DNA from: JAQTNP01 sp964616145
GTDB taxonomy: Bacteria > Patescibacteriota > Minisyncoccia > Minisyncoccales > PEYH01
Length of the DNA: 64,000 bases
Assembly (NCBI GenBank): GCA_964616145.1
Contig: CAZTRD010000002.1
Location: 1 to 64,000, forward strand
Direction of reading: 5' to 3'
The translations under genes were made by a program, and so were the position numbers. This document shows positions 33,929 through 44,006 of the stretch, piece by piece. The first letter of the stretch is position 1. Each line of letters begins with the position of its first letter. The notes under the pieces are model-generated. The model was not told where the DNA came from. It did no database searches and saw only the letters and a list, made by a program, of their open reading frames with translations.

Positions 33929-34180
33929 TTATTTGCGCAAGGTAATGGTAATTCCGATAATTTGGAAAATGAAACCCATAATAAACAAACCAAAACCAAA
34001 AATGCCCAATAGTCTATCCTTCTTGTGTTTTTTTTGCGTGTATTTTCCATCCTTATCCATGCTTAAAATAAGATCATTTTCAACATTTCTAGTTATTTTT
34101 AAATACGGGAATAACATTATTAAGGAAGCTAAAGTATTTATGCAAAGACCAATTACTGTTAAAAGTTGTGATGCATTCAT
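33929..34180 (-). CDS. Small two-span membrane protein
   Basis: An 83-residue product counted from MNASQLL at 34180; the longer frame start lies inside the previous gene. There are two hydrophobic segments, LLTVIGLCINTLASLIMLF and LLGIFGFGLFIMGFIFQIIG, joined by a basic loop. The start overlaps the preceding stop by 4 bases (ATGA), so the two genes are coupled. The function is unknown. Confidence 0.5.
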   Translation of the reverse strand: MNASQLLTVIGLCINTLASLIMLFPYLKITRNVENDLILSMDKDGKYTQKKHKKDRLLGIFGFGLFIMGFIFQIIGITITLRK

Positions 34181-34440
34181 AAGGTTAAAATTATTTGTAT
34201 AACCAAAACTACAAGCGTGATAATTGTTAAACCAACAATCCCCCAAGTCAGTCGAATCATTTTTTGGGTTTGTTTTGACGATTGCTCATTAAATATCTGC
34301 ATTGTTTCTTGTAATCCCTTTAGCGCACGCCTGGTCAACTCGTCGGAAGCAAGTGGAACAACGCGAAAATCATATTCGTTTATCCAAAGTTTTAGTTGTT
34401 CGTTCGTAGCGTCTTCTAATTTTGGAGAAAAATTACTCAT
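34177..34440 (-). CDS. Tail-anchored small protein
   Basis: An 87-residue protein: a helical soluble part (ATNEQLKLWINEYDF, LTRRALKGLQETMQIF) and a C-terminal membrane anchor (WGIVGLTIITLVVLVIQIIL). It is 8 bases after the methylase gene and coupled to the two-span protein. It could be an accessory of the restriction locus, but this is unproven. Confidence 0.5.
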   Translation of the reverse strand: MSNFSPKLEDATNEQLKLWINEYDFRVVPLASDELTRRALKGLQETMQIFNEQSSKQTQKMIRLTWGIVGLTIITLVVLVIQIILTL

Positions 34441-34448
34441 AATTTTAT

Positions 34449-37400
34449 TTATTTTTTGCCGCCAAATAAAGTTGGGATAGTTCCAGACGAGATGACCTTA
34501 TCTATTTCGCCCATTATACGAATTGTCTCGCGGAGCGCGACGATTATTTTTATATAGTTTTTTAGATCGTCGGTAGAAAGTGCGCGCTCGGCCTTTTTAC
34601 GATCTTTGAGCCACTTTTCGCATACTTGGTAGCTACCTATCATAAACTCCCACACTTCTTTTTCCACACCTTCAAAGTATTGTTCCTTATTCACATAAAC
34701 ACGTTTATCTTTCTCATTATAGCGGACATCCGTGACTTGCCAATCGGGAAGATCGGTTGGTTTCTCGCCACCGATTTTTATATCCCACTTTTCCTGTTTG
34801 TCAAAAATAGTTTTTGATTTATCAAACGGATTTTCGCCGAGAAGATGGAGATTCGCTAATTCCTTTCCAAGCGCGACGAGTTGAACAAAAAGTTTTTTAT
34901 CACCGGTAAGCGGTAGGCGCGGAAAATCTATTTTAAGTTGCTCGGCATAACGCAAGCGGTAAGTTGGGGAATGAAATATCGCATATGCATAGTAGAAAAT
35001 TTCTTCCGGCGCGAGACGGGTATCACCATCTTTAGTTTGACATTCTGCTACCGGATAATATACTCTACCGATTTTCTCGGCTATCTTGCGCGCCACAAGT
35101 AAATCAATATTTGCTTGTCGGACCGCTGGAATATTACCCACCGCACCAACAAATAACGACTCACCTTTATCGAGGTAAAGATAAAGCGGAAAAACATAGC
35201 CCACCTCTTTTGTTTTAATAGATACCAAACAACGCTCACTAATATTTTTTGATATATAGATATGATGAAAGCCATCAATAGCAAGTTGTCTACAAGTCAG
35301 TAAAGATAGATTCTCTTTTAACATTTGCTCCATAATTTCTGCTCTTGGATACGCTATAAATCCTTTTGATTTGCCGGTAAAAAGTGTATAGCGATAGTCA
35401 AACGGACGATATTGAATTTTAGTTATTGCTTTTTGGTGGGTTTTTACATCCTCTCTCGCTAAATTAAACTTCCAATCCCGTGAATCAGAAATTTGGTATT
35501 TCTGCTTGAATGTTTCATCTGAAAGATTGATTATGTCTTTTACAATAGTTTCTAATTTCTCATTACTAAATTGAATAGCGACATTATCTTTCTGTGTTTC
35601 TATGCCACTATTTTTAATAGGAAAAATATCTGATACTCCCAGAAACTGATTGTATTCTTGTTCAACACCTGTATCTCTCGCCACAAAAAACCAATTAGGC
35701 TGTTTGGGCGATAAAACCTGCCATTTTGTCTCTTCAAAGTTTTCATCCAAAAGTGTAGCGAATTTATCTTCGCGTAAGCCCCATAGATCGCAGTATTTTA
35801 CGATTGTCTCATTTTGTTTTTCAGGACGCTTTACAAAAATATTTATTGAAACGCCTTGTTGGATGTCAAAAACATTTTCATCTTTTCCGCCGTTAGGCGC
35901 AGTTTCTCCTTTGCGGCTGTTGCCGTGAAGATTGTAAATATAAATCTCGTCAAAGGTATCCATCAAAGAACAGCGCATTTGGCGGTGAGTCATGCCGTCA
36001 ATGAAAGTGTTGCTCGTAATCATTGCGAAAATCCCTTGTCCGGTCTCGCTCAACTTCCATTGAGCAAAGCGAATAAACTTGATAAAGTCATCGTCAAGGT
36101 TAATTTTTTTCTCTTTCAAGTCCTTTTTATAATCCTTCAAGAGATTCAAAATCCACTCGCCTCGATTCATCCGGCCAAAGTTGGAATAGGGCGGGTTGCC
36201 GATGATCGCCAAAATCGGCGCATTCTTTTTCACCTTCCGTGCATCTTTACTTTCTTGCGGTATGGATGGAAAAGCAATTGCTCCAAAATCAGATGTGGCT
36301 CTACCTTGTACTGCTTCGGCATTCGGGTCGTCTAAAGTATTTGCGAGATATACTTTGAAACGGTCGTTGTCTTTGTCGTTATCGTTTTTAGTATTTGCGA
36401 AATCAAAACCGAGTCGTTCCACCTCAAGCGTTAGTTTAAGGTGTGCAATGGCATACGGGGCGATAAGAAGTTCAAAACCGTAGAAGCGTTTAAGAATGTG
36501 TGAGAGGACGACGCGGTTAAACTCCCGCTTGACCATTTCTTCGCCAAGCGATGAATTTTCCTTTTTGATATTCGCATAAATTTCTTGAATTGCGGACATC
36601 AAGAATGTCCCCGTGCCGGTTGCCGGATCAAGGAGGTGAACTGATTCATCGGCAAGGCCTTTTATTTTTTTGAATCTATTGCGTAAAAGCCAATCAACGC
36701 TTTTGACAATATAGTCTACTACCGGCTTAGGCGTGTAATACACTCCGCGCGCTTCGCGTTCTTTCGGGTCATATTCCTTCAAAAACGGCTCATAGAATTG
36801 GATAACAGGGTCTTCGCCCGGTTTATGCTCCACAAGTTTTTGATGGATTCGATTAATTTCCGAAGCGTTCAGTTGATCTACTAAGAGTCGAGTTGCTTCG
36901 TAAATGGTTGGGATAGTACTTGATACCTTTTTGATAAGCGAATAGAGGTCGGCAAGAATCGGCACATTGGTCGGAAGGTAATCAATCGCGTTTGTTAGCG
37001 TAAGCTCTGCTCCATCGCGGCGCGAATGTTCAAGCGCGGCGAGAAACAATGAGTAAGCCATTGTTTCGGCCACCATATTGGCGAATTGATGTTCGGAAGT
37101 ATCTTGGATAAGAGTTCTTTCAAACGTCTCTTTAAGTTTTCTCAAATCGGAATCTGCTTCACTTTTTCCCAACGCTTCTTCTACTTGTTGAGATAATAGT
37201 CGCGTCTTTTTAGCGAGTGCAAGAGCAAGTTGTTTCGGTGTTCGCGTTTGATAAGCGTGACCTTCGAAAAACTTTATCAAGAAACGTTCAAATTCTTCGC
37301 TCGGCGCGCTATCAATAGCGGTAAGATCAAACAAGGTTTCTGCCATCTTTTTTGCCTCGCCTTCTTGCCATTGCCACAACTGCCACTCGCGGAGATTAGT

Positions 37401-37745
37401 GAAAATAATATTTTCAAGTGACTCCTTATATTTTAAAAATTGCTCTTGGAATTTTTCTGCGTTGAGATTTTCCTGTGAAGTTTTTACTTCAATCCAGCCA
37501 ATAAGATCGTTGCCATTGCGGATAGTAATATCGGGAAATCCGACCTTGTGTTCGTATTGAGTTGATGTTTCCTCTGGTGTGGCCTGCGGAGTACGTAATT
37601 TCAGCGTGCCACTTTTCGCATACTCCTCAAAGAAAGCGCATAAGAGCGGGTAATACGACCGCTCCGTAGCCGTATCTTTTATCTTCGCAATTTTCTGTTT
37701 TAGTAGCTCAACTGTTATGTTCATAAACTTTTTATGAAATGACAT
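34449..37745 (-). CDS. Type IIG/ISP-like restriction-modification protein (nuclease-methylase)
   Basis: A 1098-residue protein. Residues 71-88 (PDITIRNGND, WIEVKTSQ) form a PD-(D/E)XK nuclease. A helical coupler follows (about 160-340). The adenine methyltransferase has SAM motif I LLDPATGTGTFL (370-381) and catalytic NPPY at 516-519. The C-terminal third is a specificity region (VQLVALGKELANLHLLG). Type ISP enzymes also have an internal helicase; it is missing here, but a SNF2 helicase is encoded just upstream, overlapping by 14 bases. It methylates N6-adenine and probably cuts unmodified DNA. Confidence 0.82.
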   Translation of the reverse strand: MSFHKKFMNITVELLKQKIAKIKDTATERSYYPLLCAFFEEYAKSGTLKLRTPQATPEETSTQYEHKVGFPDITIRNGNDLIGWIEVKTSQENLNAEKFQEQFLKYKESLENIIFTNLREWQLWQWQEGEAKKMAETLFDLTAIDSAPSEEFERFLIKFFEGHAYQTRTPKQLALALAKKTRLLSQQVEEALGKSEADSDLRKLKETFERTLIQDTSEHQFANMVAETMAYSLFLAALEHSRRDGAELTLTNAIDYLPTNVPILADLYSLIKKVSSTIPTIYEATRLLVDQLNASEINRIHQKLVEHKPGEDPVIQFYEPFLKEYDPKEREARGVYYTPKPVVDYIVKSVDWLLRNRFKKIKGLADESVHLLDPATGTGTFLMSAIQEIYANIKKENSSLGEEMVKREFNRVVLSHILKRFYGFELLIAPYAIAHLKLTLEVERLGFDFANTKNDNDKDNDRFKVYLANTLDDPNAEAVQGRATSDFGAIAFPSIPQESKDARKVKKNAPILAIIGNPPYSNFGRMNRGEWILNLLKDYKKDLKEKKINLDDDFIKFIRFAQWKLSETGQGIFAMITSNTFIDGMTHRQMRCSLMDTFDEIYIYNLHGNSRKGETAPNGGKDENVFDIQQGVSINIFVKRPEKQNETIVKYCDLWGLREDKFATLLDENFEETKWQVLSPKQPNWFFVARDTGVEQEYNQFLGVSDIFPIKNSGIETQKDNVAIQFSNEKLETIVKDIINLSDETFKQKYQISDSRDWKFNLAREDVKTHQKAITKIQYRPFDYRYTLFTGKSKGFIAYPRAEIMEQMLKENLSLLTCRQLAIDGFHHIYISKNISERCLVSIKTKEVGYVFPLYLYLDKGESLFVGAVGNIPAVRQANIDLLVARKIAEKIGRVYYPVAECQTKDGDTRLAPEEIFYYAYAIFHSPTYRLRYAEQLKIDFPRLPLTGDKKLFVQLVALGKELANLHLLGENPFDKSKTIFDKQEKWDIKIGGEKPTDLPDWQVTDVRYNEKDKRVYVNKEQYFEGVEKEVWEFMIGSYQVCEKWLKDRKKAERALSTDDLKNYIKIIVALRETIRIMGEIDKVISSGTIPTLFGGKK

Positions 37746-40700
37746 TAAATTTTACTGAAGCTATACGCTCGTGGCTAAAACTCATTTGTAGCTTGTTGCG
37801 CAAGTCGGCAACCTTTTTATCCTTATCTACAAATTGCTCCTGTTGCGCTTGAATGTATCGTTTCTGTGCTTTAAAAAGTTCCTTTTGTTTTTTGTCTATG
37901 TCCGCCTGTATCTGATCGCGCTCGTGCGCGCCAAGTGTTCGAGAAGCACGCATCGTTTTCTGTAATTCCCTTATCTCTTTTTCTCGCTTATCCATTTCTT
38001 GTCTAAATCTTAGCAAAGATTCTTCCACAAATTGGTCAAGGCGATCCATTTCTTCAAATATATATTTTTCATTTTCAGAATTTACATCTTCCTGCGCACT
38101 TTTCAGTTGTGTGGACGAGGCGTCTTCTAATTCATCACGGAGGCGAGATTCGTTTTTGTCTTCGCTCACAACATCAAGATCAAATAATCGTTCTAACCGA
38201 GAAGCTGGTATTTGTTCCCACTTTGCGCCCTGATTTACAAAACCCGTAAGAATTATTTTTTCAAACTCCTCCTTTGTGTTGTTTATAGTTTTACGTTCGC
38301 ACTTCAAGAGTTCGACGACTAGCTGGCACTCTTTGCCAATTAAATCATCAAAGGGCCGGTGTTCTTTACTGCTATCGTGGCGGAGAGAAACTTGCCTCAA
38401 AAGAGATTTTATTTTCCTATCTGCTTCGAGACGCTCTTTAATAAACGGCTCTTTTATATGTGCCGGTTTATATCCTTTTTCTTTGTCTTTATCAGCAAGG
38501 CGGCCGAGAAAGTAAGTAGTACCGTTGTAATCAAACACATTGCCAGAAATCGGATGGATATCATCTCCAAAAGAGACTGTTAGATATTTTTTCAGTTGTG
38601 CATCAAAACGATCAAGCGAATCGGTAAGCTCTTTTTGTCTGATTCGCAATTTAAGACGGACTTCCTCGTCAAAATGTTGAATAACTTTTCGTTGAGCGTC
38701 TTCAATCTTTTCTTTAATAATATCCGAAAGCTCCAGTTGCAGTTGCTGGAAGCCGTGTTCTATTTCCTGTTCCGTGCGACAATGGCGATAAATATCAAGA
38801 ATTTTTCTTTCAAAATCAAGGCCTGCGCCCAAACCGCCTAGAGCAATTTCTCTTACCTCATAGCCATCGTCGGTTAATTGCTCTGTTCCAAGCATCTTAT
38901 CGCTAAAGTCAAAAAGATTCCCGAATAATTTTATTTTCTCCGATAGCAACTCATAAACACGTTGGTCGGCATAATTCTTTTTATTGAGAAAATTGATAAC
39001 AAGTACATCAAGCTTTTGTCCGTAGCGATGGCAACGGCCAATGCGCTGTTCAATCCTTTGAGGATTCCATGGTAAGTCGTAGTTAATAACGATATTCGCA
39101 AATTGGAGATTCAAACCTTCCGCGCCCGCCTCTGTTGTTATCAAAATACCTTTTTTAATGTCTTTGAATTTCCATATAAGAGCTTTGCGTAAATTGATGC
39201 CTTTTGTTCCCCTTTCGGCTTCTTTAGGAAACTCTTTTTGCCACTCGGCAAAAATTTCTTGGGCGTGGTTACTCGCATTACTACCGTTAAAAAGAATAAG
39301 ATCGTGACCTACGCCACCCAGCAGTTTTTCAAGATGATCTTGCGTGCGGCGCGATTCGGTGAAAATCACCGCCTTTTGCGGCCACTGCTTCTTATCAGCG
39401 TATTTAAATACTTTATCAAGAACACGAACCAATGCCTGACTTTTTTGATTTTTATCAATTGTGTTTGCGAGATGGTGATATGAGAGAACATCCTTGAACT
39501 CTTGTAGCACTTCTTCTTTCGTAAACTTATGGTCAATTTCTCTCTCCTCAAACTTTTTAGTTTCGTCGGAAAGTAACTCGTCTTCACCAAGATCATCGGC
39601 GTCTTGATTTTCTTCTGCCAGTTTTTCCAAATTCGCTTCTACATCATCCAGGCCGGACAAAACTTCTTGCTCGGCTTCAGGAGTAATTTTTTCATATTTT
39701 GGAAAAACTATTTTTTGATGTTCTTTTCCACTCCTAACCGCGAATTCACTTCGTAAGTTATCAACTACTCGATTGACTTCATCTACCGACACGGCAAATT
39801 CAATTTGAAGACGCTTGGCTAAAAAATGAGCAACATTGTAGAGTGTTCCTGCTATGGCAAAGCTTGAGCTTGCGAGAATCTTCCGATAAACAAGCTCCAT
39901 CATATTTCGCTGGGTTGCCCTTGTGGAGGCAAGAAACGGGCGGCGCAAGTAATTGCCTACCGCATCATATAGCTCTATTTCGTCTTCGTTCGGCGCAAAA
40001 TCTTCTGTAATGCTATATCTGTTTGTGAAGACCACAAGCCCAGCAACTTGCTTGCGCAATGTGCGGGTTAAAATACCGCCACTTATTGCTCCGGTGGTGG
40101 GATTAATAGTTCCCATCAGTCGCTCTCTTAATTGTTTAAGTCGGTCAATTTCGCCCCGTTTCTTCACTGGATTAGCAAAAAGAGTTTTGAATGAAAACTC
40201 TGTGCCAAGATAGTTTTCGTCAAGAAAACTCGTCAAGCCGTATAACTCCATAAGATTATTTTGAAGCGGGGTCGCGGTGAGTAATACTTTCGGCCTGTTC
40301 TTAATTACTTCTCTTATTTTCTTTGCCGTTTTATTCGTTTTCCGCCAGACATTTCTCATTCGGTGCGCCTCATCAATGACTACTAAGTCCCACACAATAT
40401 TCGCGCAAATATAGTCATAGCGATATGCGAAATTATGCGAGGCAATAAAAATTCCCCCCTCTTTCAAAGGGTTTTCTGTCATTCGTTCTTTTTGTTTCTT
40501 TTTCAAAATAGAGCCATCTATTATTTCGCTCGGCAGACTAAACCGATTGAGTAATTCATCTTGCCATTGTGTGCGAAGTGAAGCGGGAACTAATATCAGA
40601 ATGTTTTGGCGACCTTCCGTATAAAGCTGGTCGATAATCAACCCTGCTTCAATCGTTTTTCCTAAACCAACTTCGTCAGCGAGAATCGCGCCCCTTGAGA

Positions 40701-40854
40701 GAGGACTCTTAAACGCAAAAATTGCCGCATCAACTTGGTGTGGGTTCAAATCAATATTTGCCGAACGAATGGAATTATTCAGTTTCTCTGGATCGGAAAC
40801 CGGTCTCTTTTCTGTCAGTTTATGTGCAAGATATGTTCGCAAAAAATCAGACAT
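37732..40854 (-). CDS. SNF2/RapA-type helicase, DrmD-like
   Basis: A 1040-residue SF2 translocase. Walker A is LADEVGLGKTIEAGLI, Walker B VIDEAHRMRN, motif III LLTATPLQNN, and motif VI QRIGRCHRYGQ. The long C-terminal coiled region (QKTMRASRTLGAHERDQIQ) resembles the DISARM helicase DrmD. It overlaps the methylase gene, so together they form a two-gene restriction locus. DrmA, DrmB and DrmC are absent. Confidence 0.82.
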   Translation of the reverse strand: MSDFLRTYLAHKLTEKRPVSDPEKLNNSIRSANIDLNPHQVDAAIFAFKSPLSRGAILADEVGLGKTIEAGLIIDQLYTEGRQNILILVPASLRTQWQDELLNRFSLPSEIIDGSILKKKQKERMTENPLKEGGIFIASHNFAYRYDYICANIVWDLVVIDEAHRMRNVWRKTNKTAKKIREVIKNRPKVLLTATPLQNNLMELYGLTSFLDENYLGTEFSFKTLFANPVKKRGEIDRLKQLRERLMGTINPTTGAISGGILTRTLRKQVAGLVVFTNRYSITEDFAPNEDEIELYDAVGNYLRRPFLASTRATQRNMMELVYRKILASSSFAIAGTLYNVAHFLAKRLQIEFAVSVDEVNRVVDNLRSEFAVRSGKEHQKIVFPKYEKITPEAEQEVLSGLDDVEANLEKLAEENQDADDLGEDELLSDETKKFEEREIDHKFTKEEVLQEFKDVLSYHHLANTIDKNQKSQALVRVLDKVFKYADKKQWPQKAVIFTESRRTQDHLEKLLGGVGHDLILFNGSNASNHAQEIFAEWQKEFPKEAERGTKGINLRKALIWKFKDIKKGILITTEAGAEGLNLQFANIVINYDLPWNPQRIEQRIGRCHRYGQKLDVLVINFLNKKNYADQRVYELLSEKIKLFGNLFDFSDKMLGTEQLTDDGYEVREIALGGLGAGLDFERKILDIYRHCRTEQEIEHGFQQLQLELSDIIKEKIEDAQRKVIQHFDEEVRLKLRIRQKELTDSLDRFDAQLKKYLTVSFGDDIHPISGNVFDYNGTTYFLGRLADKDKEKGYKPAHIKEPFIKERLEADRKIKSLLRQVSLRHDSSKEHRPFDDLIGKECQLVVELLKCERKTINNTKEEFEKIILTGFVNQGAKWEQIPASRLERLFDLDVVSEDKNESRLRDELEDASSTQLKSAQEDVNSENEKYIFEEMDRLDQFVEESLLRFRQEMDKREKEIRELQKTMRASRTLGAHERDQIQADIDKKQKELFKAQKRYIQAQQEQFVDKDKKVADLRNKLQMSFSHERIASVKFNVIS

Positions 40855-40859
40855 AGCTT

Positions 40860-41042
40860 TTATTTCATCCTTAGCATATTTAAAATATCTTCTTTTTTAT
40901 ATCGCCTATCCCTACGACTGCCAAAACGAATAGCCTTTAATATACCTTTGTTGTCCCAGTTACGAAGAGTATTTGGGTGGACGTTCAAAAGTTCAGAGGC
41001 TTGCTTCATTGTTAGAATTTCTGGTAATTTGTCTTTATCCAT
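40860..41042 (-). CDS. Small MerR/excisionase-type HTH protein
   Basis: A 60-residue protein. LTMKQASELLNVHPNTLRNW is a helix-turn-helix and the C-terminus RYKKEDILNML a wing helix, as in excisionases and MerR-like regulators. It lies 5 bases upstream of the helicase gene and probably controls expression of the restriction locus. The divergent gene at 41117 may share the operator. Confidence 0.75.
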   Translation of the reverse strand: MDKDKLPEILTMKQASELLNVHPNTLRNWDNKGILKAIRFGSRRDRRYKKEDILNMLRMK

Positions 41043-41116
41043 AACTCAGAATATAATTGAAATATGACTTACCATTAGTTTACAATTATAAAAAGCAAAA
41101 GTAAAGCAAAAAAATT

Positions 41117-41893
41117 ATGAATAATAATTGGTATTTAAAAATCCTAGATCAGTATCATGAAGAGCGGCATACTGCTGCGTTCTATAAAACGCAAGCTTTT
41201 CGCAAATTATGGAATGCTACTCAAGGGCTTATTGCAAAAGAAACATTTCAGGAAAAAATTAAAGGTTTGCGCGTTAAACATAAAATTCCGGAGAATGGAT
41301 TCTTTGTTTCCGACAAAGTACGTACTCATCCCCCCAAAGAATGGGTTTTATACGAAAGCAACTTTTCTAAAAGACTCTATTCTATGATGACGATACAGAA
41401 AGATATAGAAAAAATATGTCCCGATGGTTTTCCAAAAAAAGATTTTGTGTCTATATTCGAAGACTATTTGTTTTATAATCATTTATTTCTGTCGCCAGAA
41501 CCAAATTCTCATAACCTAATTTATATAACTGATTTAAAGACGAAATCTGATTCACTCGGTCATAGACTTAATAATAACGACGTAACCACCTATCCTGTAG
41601 CTATTTTGATAAGTCCGTACGCTGGAGAAAGAGATATCCTAGACTTTATTAAAAGATTATATAAGATTGAGATTAAGCCAATTCAAGAAAAATACAAAAA
41701 ATCAGATAGTTTAATCGGTAAATCAAGAAAGCGTAATAAAACTAAAAGGATAAGAAATCAATTTATTTATGAAAATAGACGCCTTCCTTATAAAACAATA
41801 TCTGCCTTGGTGGGTAAAAAATTTCCCGAACATGATGTAGACGAAGGATCAGTTGGTAAAATTATTTCGCTAGAAACAAAAAGGCGAAAATAA
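41117..41893 (+). CDS. Uncharacterised protein of the phage-like element
   Basis: A 258-residue soluble protein. FVSDKVRTHPPKEWVLYESN and the basic C-terminal block IGKSRKRNKTKRIRNQFIYE are notable; the latter is followed by a helix resembling an HTH or KOW-like segment. No known family is recognised. It has a terminator (41939-41962) and precedes the two DNA methylases. Confidence 0.45.
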   Translation: MNNNWYLKILDQYHEERHTAAFYKTQAFRKLWNATQGLIAKETFQEKIKGLRVKHKIPENGFFVSDKVRTHPPKEWVLYESNFSKRLYSMMTIQKDIEKICPDGFPKKDFVSIFEDYLFYNHLFLSPEPNSHNLIYITDLKTKSDSLGHRLNNNDVTTYPVAILISPYAGERDILDFIKRLYKIEIKPIQEKYKKSDSLIGKSRKRNKTKRIRNQFIYENRRLPYKTISALVGKKFPEHDVDEGSVGKIISLETKRRK

Positions 41894-41938
41894 GTGTAGT
41901 ACAGAAAATTCTTACACAAAGAATAATTAATTTTATAA

Positions 41939-41962
41939 GCTGGCATAATAAGCCAGTTTTTT
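41939..41962 (+). terminator. Intrinsic terminator before the methylase operon
   Basis: GCTGGC and GCCAG form a stem around ATAATAA, followed by six T residues. It ends the transcript of the 258-residue gene. Confidence 0.9.
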
Positions 41963-41986
41963 ATTAATTAAGACATTTATAAAACT

Positions 41987-43261
41987 ATGGAAAAACTTCA
42001 ATGGCATAACGAAAAAAGAAAAGTTAATAGCCTTAAATATTATGGCAAAAATCCTCGCATCATGCCGGATAAAAACATGAAAGATCTAACGAATAGTTTG
42101 CAGAAGATGGGCCTGGCGGAAATACCAGCAATTGATATTGACGGGACCATAGTTGCTGGAAACCAAAGAGTCAAAGCTCTTCAGGTTCTTGGTCGTGGTC
42201 AAGAAGAAATCGATGTAAGAATCCCTAATAGAAAACTTACAAAAACAGAATTTAAGTTCTACCTGCTCGCCAGTAATCGTATAAGTGGCCTCTGGGATTT
42301 TGATGCCTTAAAGACTAACTTTAATATTGAAACTCTCCTGGCAACCAGTTTCGACACAGAAGACCTTAGTAGAATATTTGATGATAATCTCGAAATAGAA
42401 GACGACCATTTTGATGAAAATACCGAGCTAAAAAAGATTAAGAAAACAGATATTAAGCCCGGGGATTGTTTTGCTCTTGGTCGCCATCGCTTACTTTGCT
42501 CCAATGCCCTTGACCCTGCCACTGCTAAAACACTCATGGCTGGAGTCCAGGCAGATATGATTAATGATGATTTGCCTTACAATATCGGGCTTTCGTACGA
42601 CAAGGGTGTTGGAAATAAGGGTCGCTATGGCGGAACAACAAATGACAATAAAAGCGATGAGGAATATAGGGCTTTTGTAAGGACGATCATGCAAAACGCT
42701 CTTTCAGTGGCAAAGACGGATGCGCATATATTTTTCTGGTGCGATGAAAGATACGTGTGGCTGTTTCAAGAGCTATATAAAGAATTCGGGCTTGATTCAA
42801 AACGCCTTTGCATCTGGATTAAAGATAATGCTTCCCCTACTCCGCAGATTGCTTTTAATAAGGTGACTGAGTTTTGCGTTTACGGAACCAGGGGCAGGCC
42901 ATTCTTATCGGATAAAGTAAACAATCTGAATGAATTGTTAAACAAAGAGATAACCAGTGGCAATAGATTGTCAGATGATATTTTGGATTTATTGAATATA
43001 TGGCTAGTAAAAAGATTACCTGGTAATGAATATCAACACCCGACGCAGAAAAATCCTCAGGTTCACGAAAAAGCTTTGCGACGCTGCACCCGTCCAGGCG
43101 ATGCAGTTCTCGATTTAACCTGCGGATCTGGCAGTATTTTATCAGCTTGCCATCAGCTTAAACGCAGAGCCTATGTTTGTGATTGCGAACCGATCTTCTG
43201 CCAGCTTACTATTAATCGTTTTAAACAAATCTCACATGACGAAATCAAGAAACTTAATTAA
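41987..43261 (+). CDS. DNA methylase with ParB-like N-terminal domain
   Basis: A 424-residue protein. Residues about 10-110 are a ParB/Srx-like domain (GLAEIPAIDIDGTIVAGNQR). The methyltransferase follows with catalytic DLPYNIGLSYD (DPPY variant) and SAM motif LDLTCGSGSIL near the C-terminus, the beta-class order. It methylates adenine or cytosine N4. This fusion is common in phages and mobile elements. The end overlaps the next methylase by 26 bases. Confidence 0.85.
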   Translation: MEKLQWHNEKRKVNSLKYYGKNPRIMPDKNMKDLTNSLQKMGLAEIPAIDIDGTIVAGNQRVKALQVLGRGQEEIDVRIPNRKLTKTEFKFYLLASNRISGLWDFDALKTNFNIETLLATSFDTEDLSRIFDDNLEIEDDHFDENTELKKIKKTDIKPGDCFALGRHRLLCSNALDPATAKTLMAGVQADMINDDLPYNIGLSYDKGVGNKGRYGGTTNDNKSDEEYRAFVRTIMQNALSVAKTDAHIFFWCDERYVWLFQELYKEFGLDSKRLCIWIKDNASPTPQIAFNKVTEFCVYGTRGRPFLSDKVNNLNELLNKEITSGNRLSDDILDLLNIWLVKRLPGNEYQHPTQKNPQVHEKALRRCTRPGDAVLDLTCGSGSILSACHQLKRRAYVCDCEPIFCQLTINRFKQISHDEIKKLN

Positions 43262-44006
43262 ATATGGAACAATCTTTAAGCTAGGCAACCATTACTTAGC
43301 ATATGGCGATAGTCGCGATAAAGAATTGGTAGCACGGCTTGTTGGTCAATTTAAAGTCAAGGCTGTCATTTGTGATGTTCCATTTGGTATTGCCGTGGTT
43401 GAATCAAAAGAGAAATTTCAGCCACTTTCTAAAAACAAACCTATCATTAATGACCATTTCCAGAGCGATGCAGAGTATCAGAAATTTACTCAGGATTGGA
43501 TCGAAGGGATCAAGCCCCACCTTGCTAGAAAAAATGTTTTCTACATCTTCAATTGCGATAAAATGATTTTTGCTCTGCGCCAAGGAATGATTCAGGCAGG
43601 ATTAAAATTTGGACAACTTTTGATATGGGTTAAAACGCATGCTGTTTTAGCTCGCATGGACTATGCCCCGCAGCATGAGCTTATTGCTTATGGCTGGTAT
43701 GGTACCCACGAATTTCTCAAATCAAAAGACAAAAGTATTATTGTGTATCCAAAACCCAATAAAAGTCCTAACCACCCTACCACAAAACCTATTGGCCTTA
43801 TTCGCAGACTCATTCTAAACAGCACCTGGATCGGAGACGTGGTATTTGACGGGTTCCTAGGATCAGGCACTTGTTTATTGGCTTGCGAGCAAACCAAACG
43901 CATATGTTTTGGAGTGGAAATTGATCTAGAATATGTTGAAACGTCGATTCGACAGTTCGAGGTATCAACAAACATTAAAGCAAAAATAATACATGAAAAA
44001 AGATAA
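43236..44006 (+). CDS. Second DNA methylase
   Basis: A 256-residue methyltransferase counted from MTKSRNLIKY at 43236. A longer frame start at 43173 would overlap the previous gene by 89 bases and gains nothing conserved. The catalytic motif is CDVPFGIAV and the SAM motif FDGFLGSGTCLLACEQ, the beta-class order. It is related to the preceding methylase but lacks its ParB part. It overlaps the small terminase gene by 14 bases. Confidence 0.8.
   Translation: MTKSRNLIKYGTIFKLGNHYLAYGDSRDKELVARLVGQFKVKAVICDVPFGIAVVESKEKFQPLSKNKPIINDHFQSDAEYQKFTQDWIEGIKPHLARKNVFYIFNCDKMIFALRQGMIQAGLKFGQLLIWVKTHAVLARMDYAPQHELIAYGWYGTHEFLKSKDKSIIVYPKPNKSPNHPTTKPIGLIRRLILNSTWIGDVVFDGFLGSGTCLLACEQTKRICFGVEIDLEYVETSIRQFEVSTNIKAKIIHEKR

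Noticed and set aside
35856..36335. Plus-strand 159-residue ORF within the methylase gene
   Set aside because: It lies antisense to conserved methylase motifs and has no recognisable domain.
43173..43235. Longer N-terminus of the second methylase
   Set aside because: It overlaps the conserved SAM region of the first methylase in another frame and shows no conserved residues.
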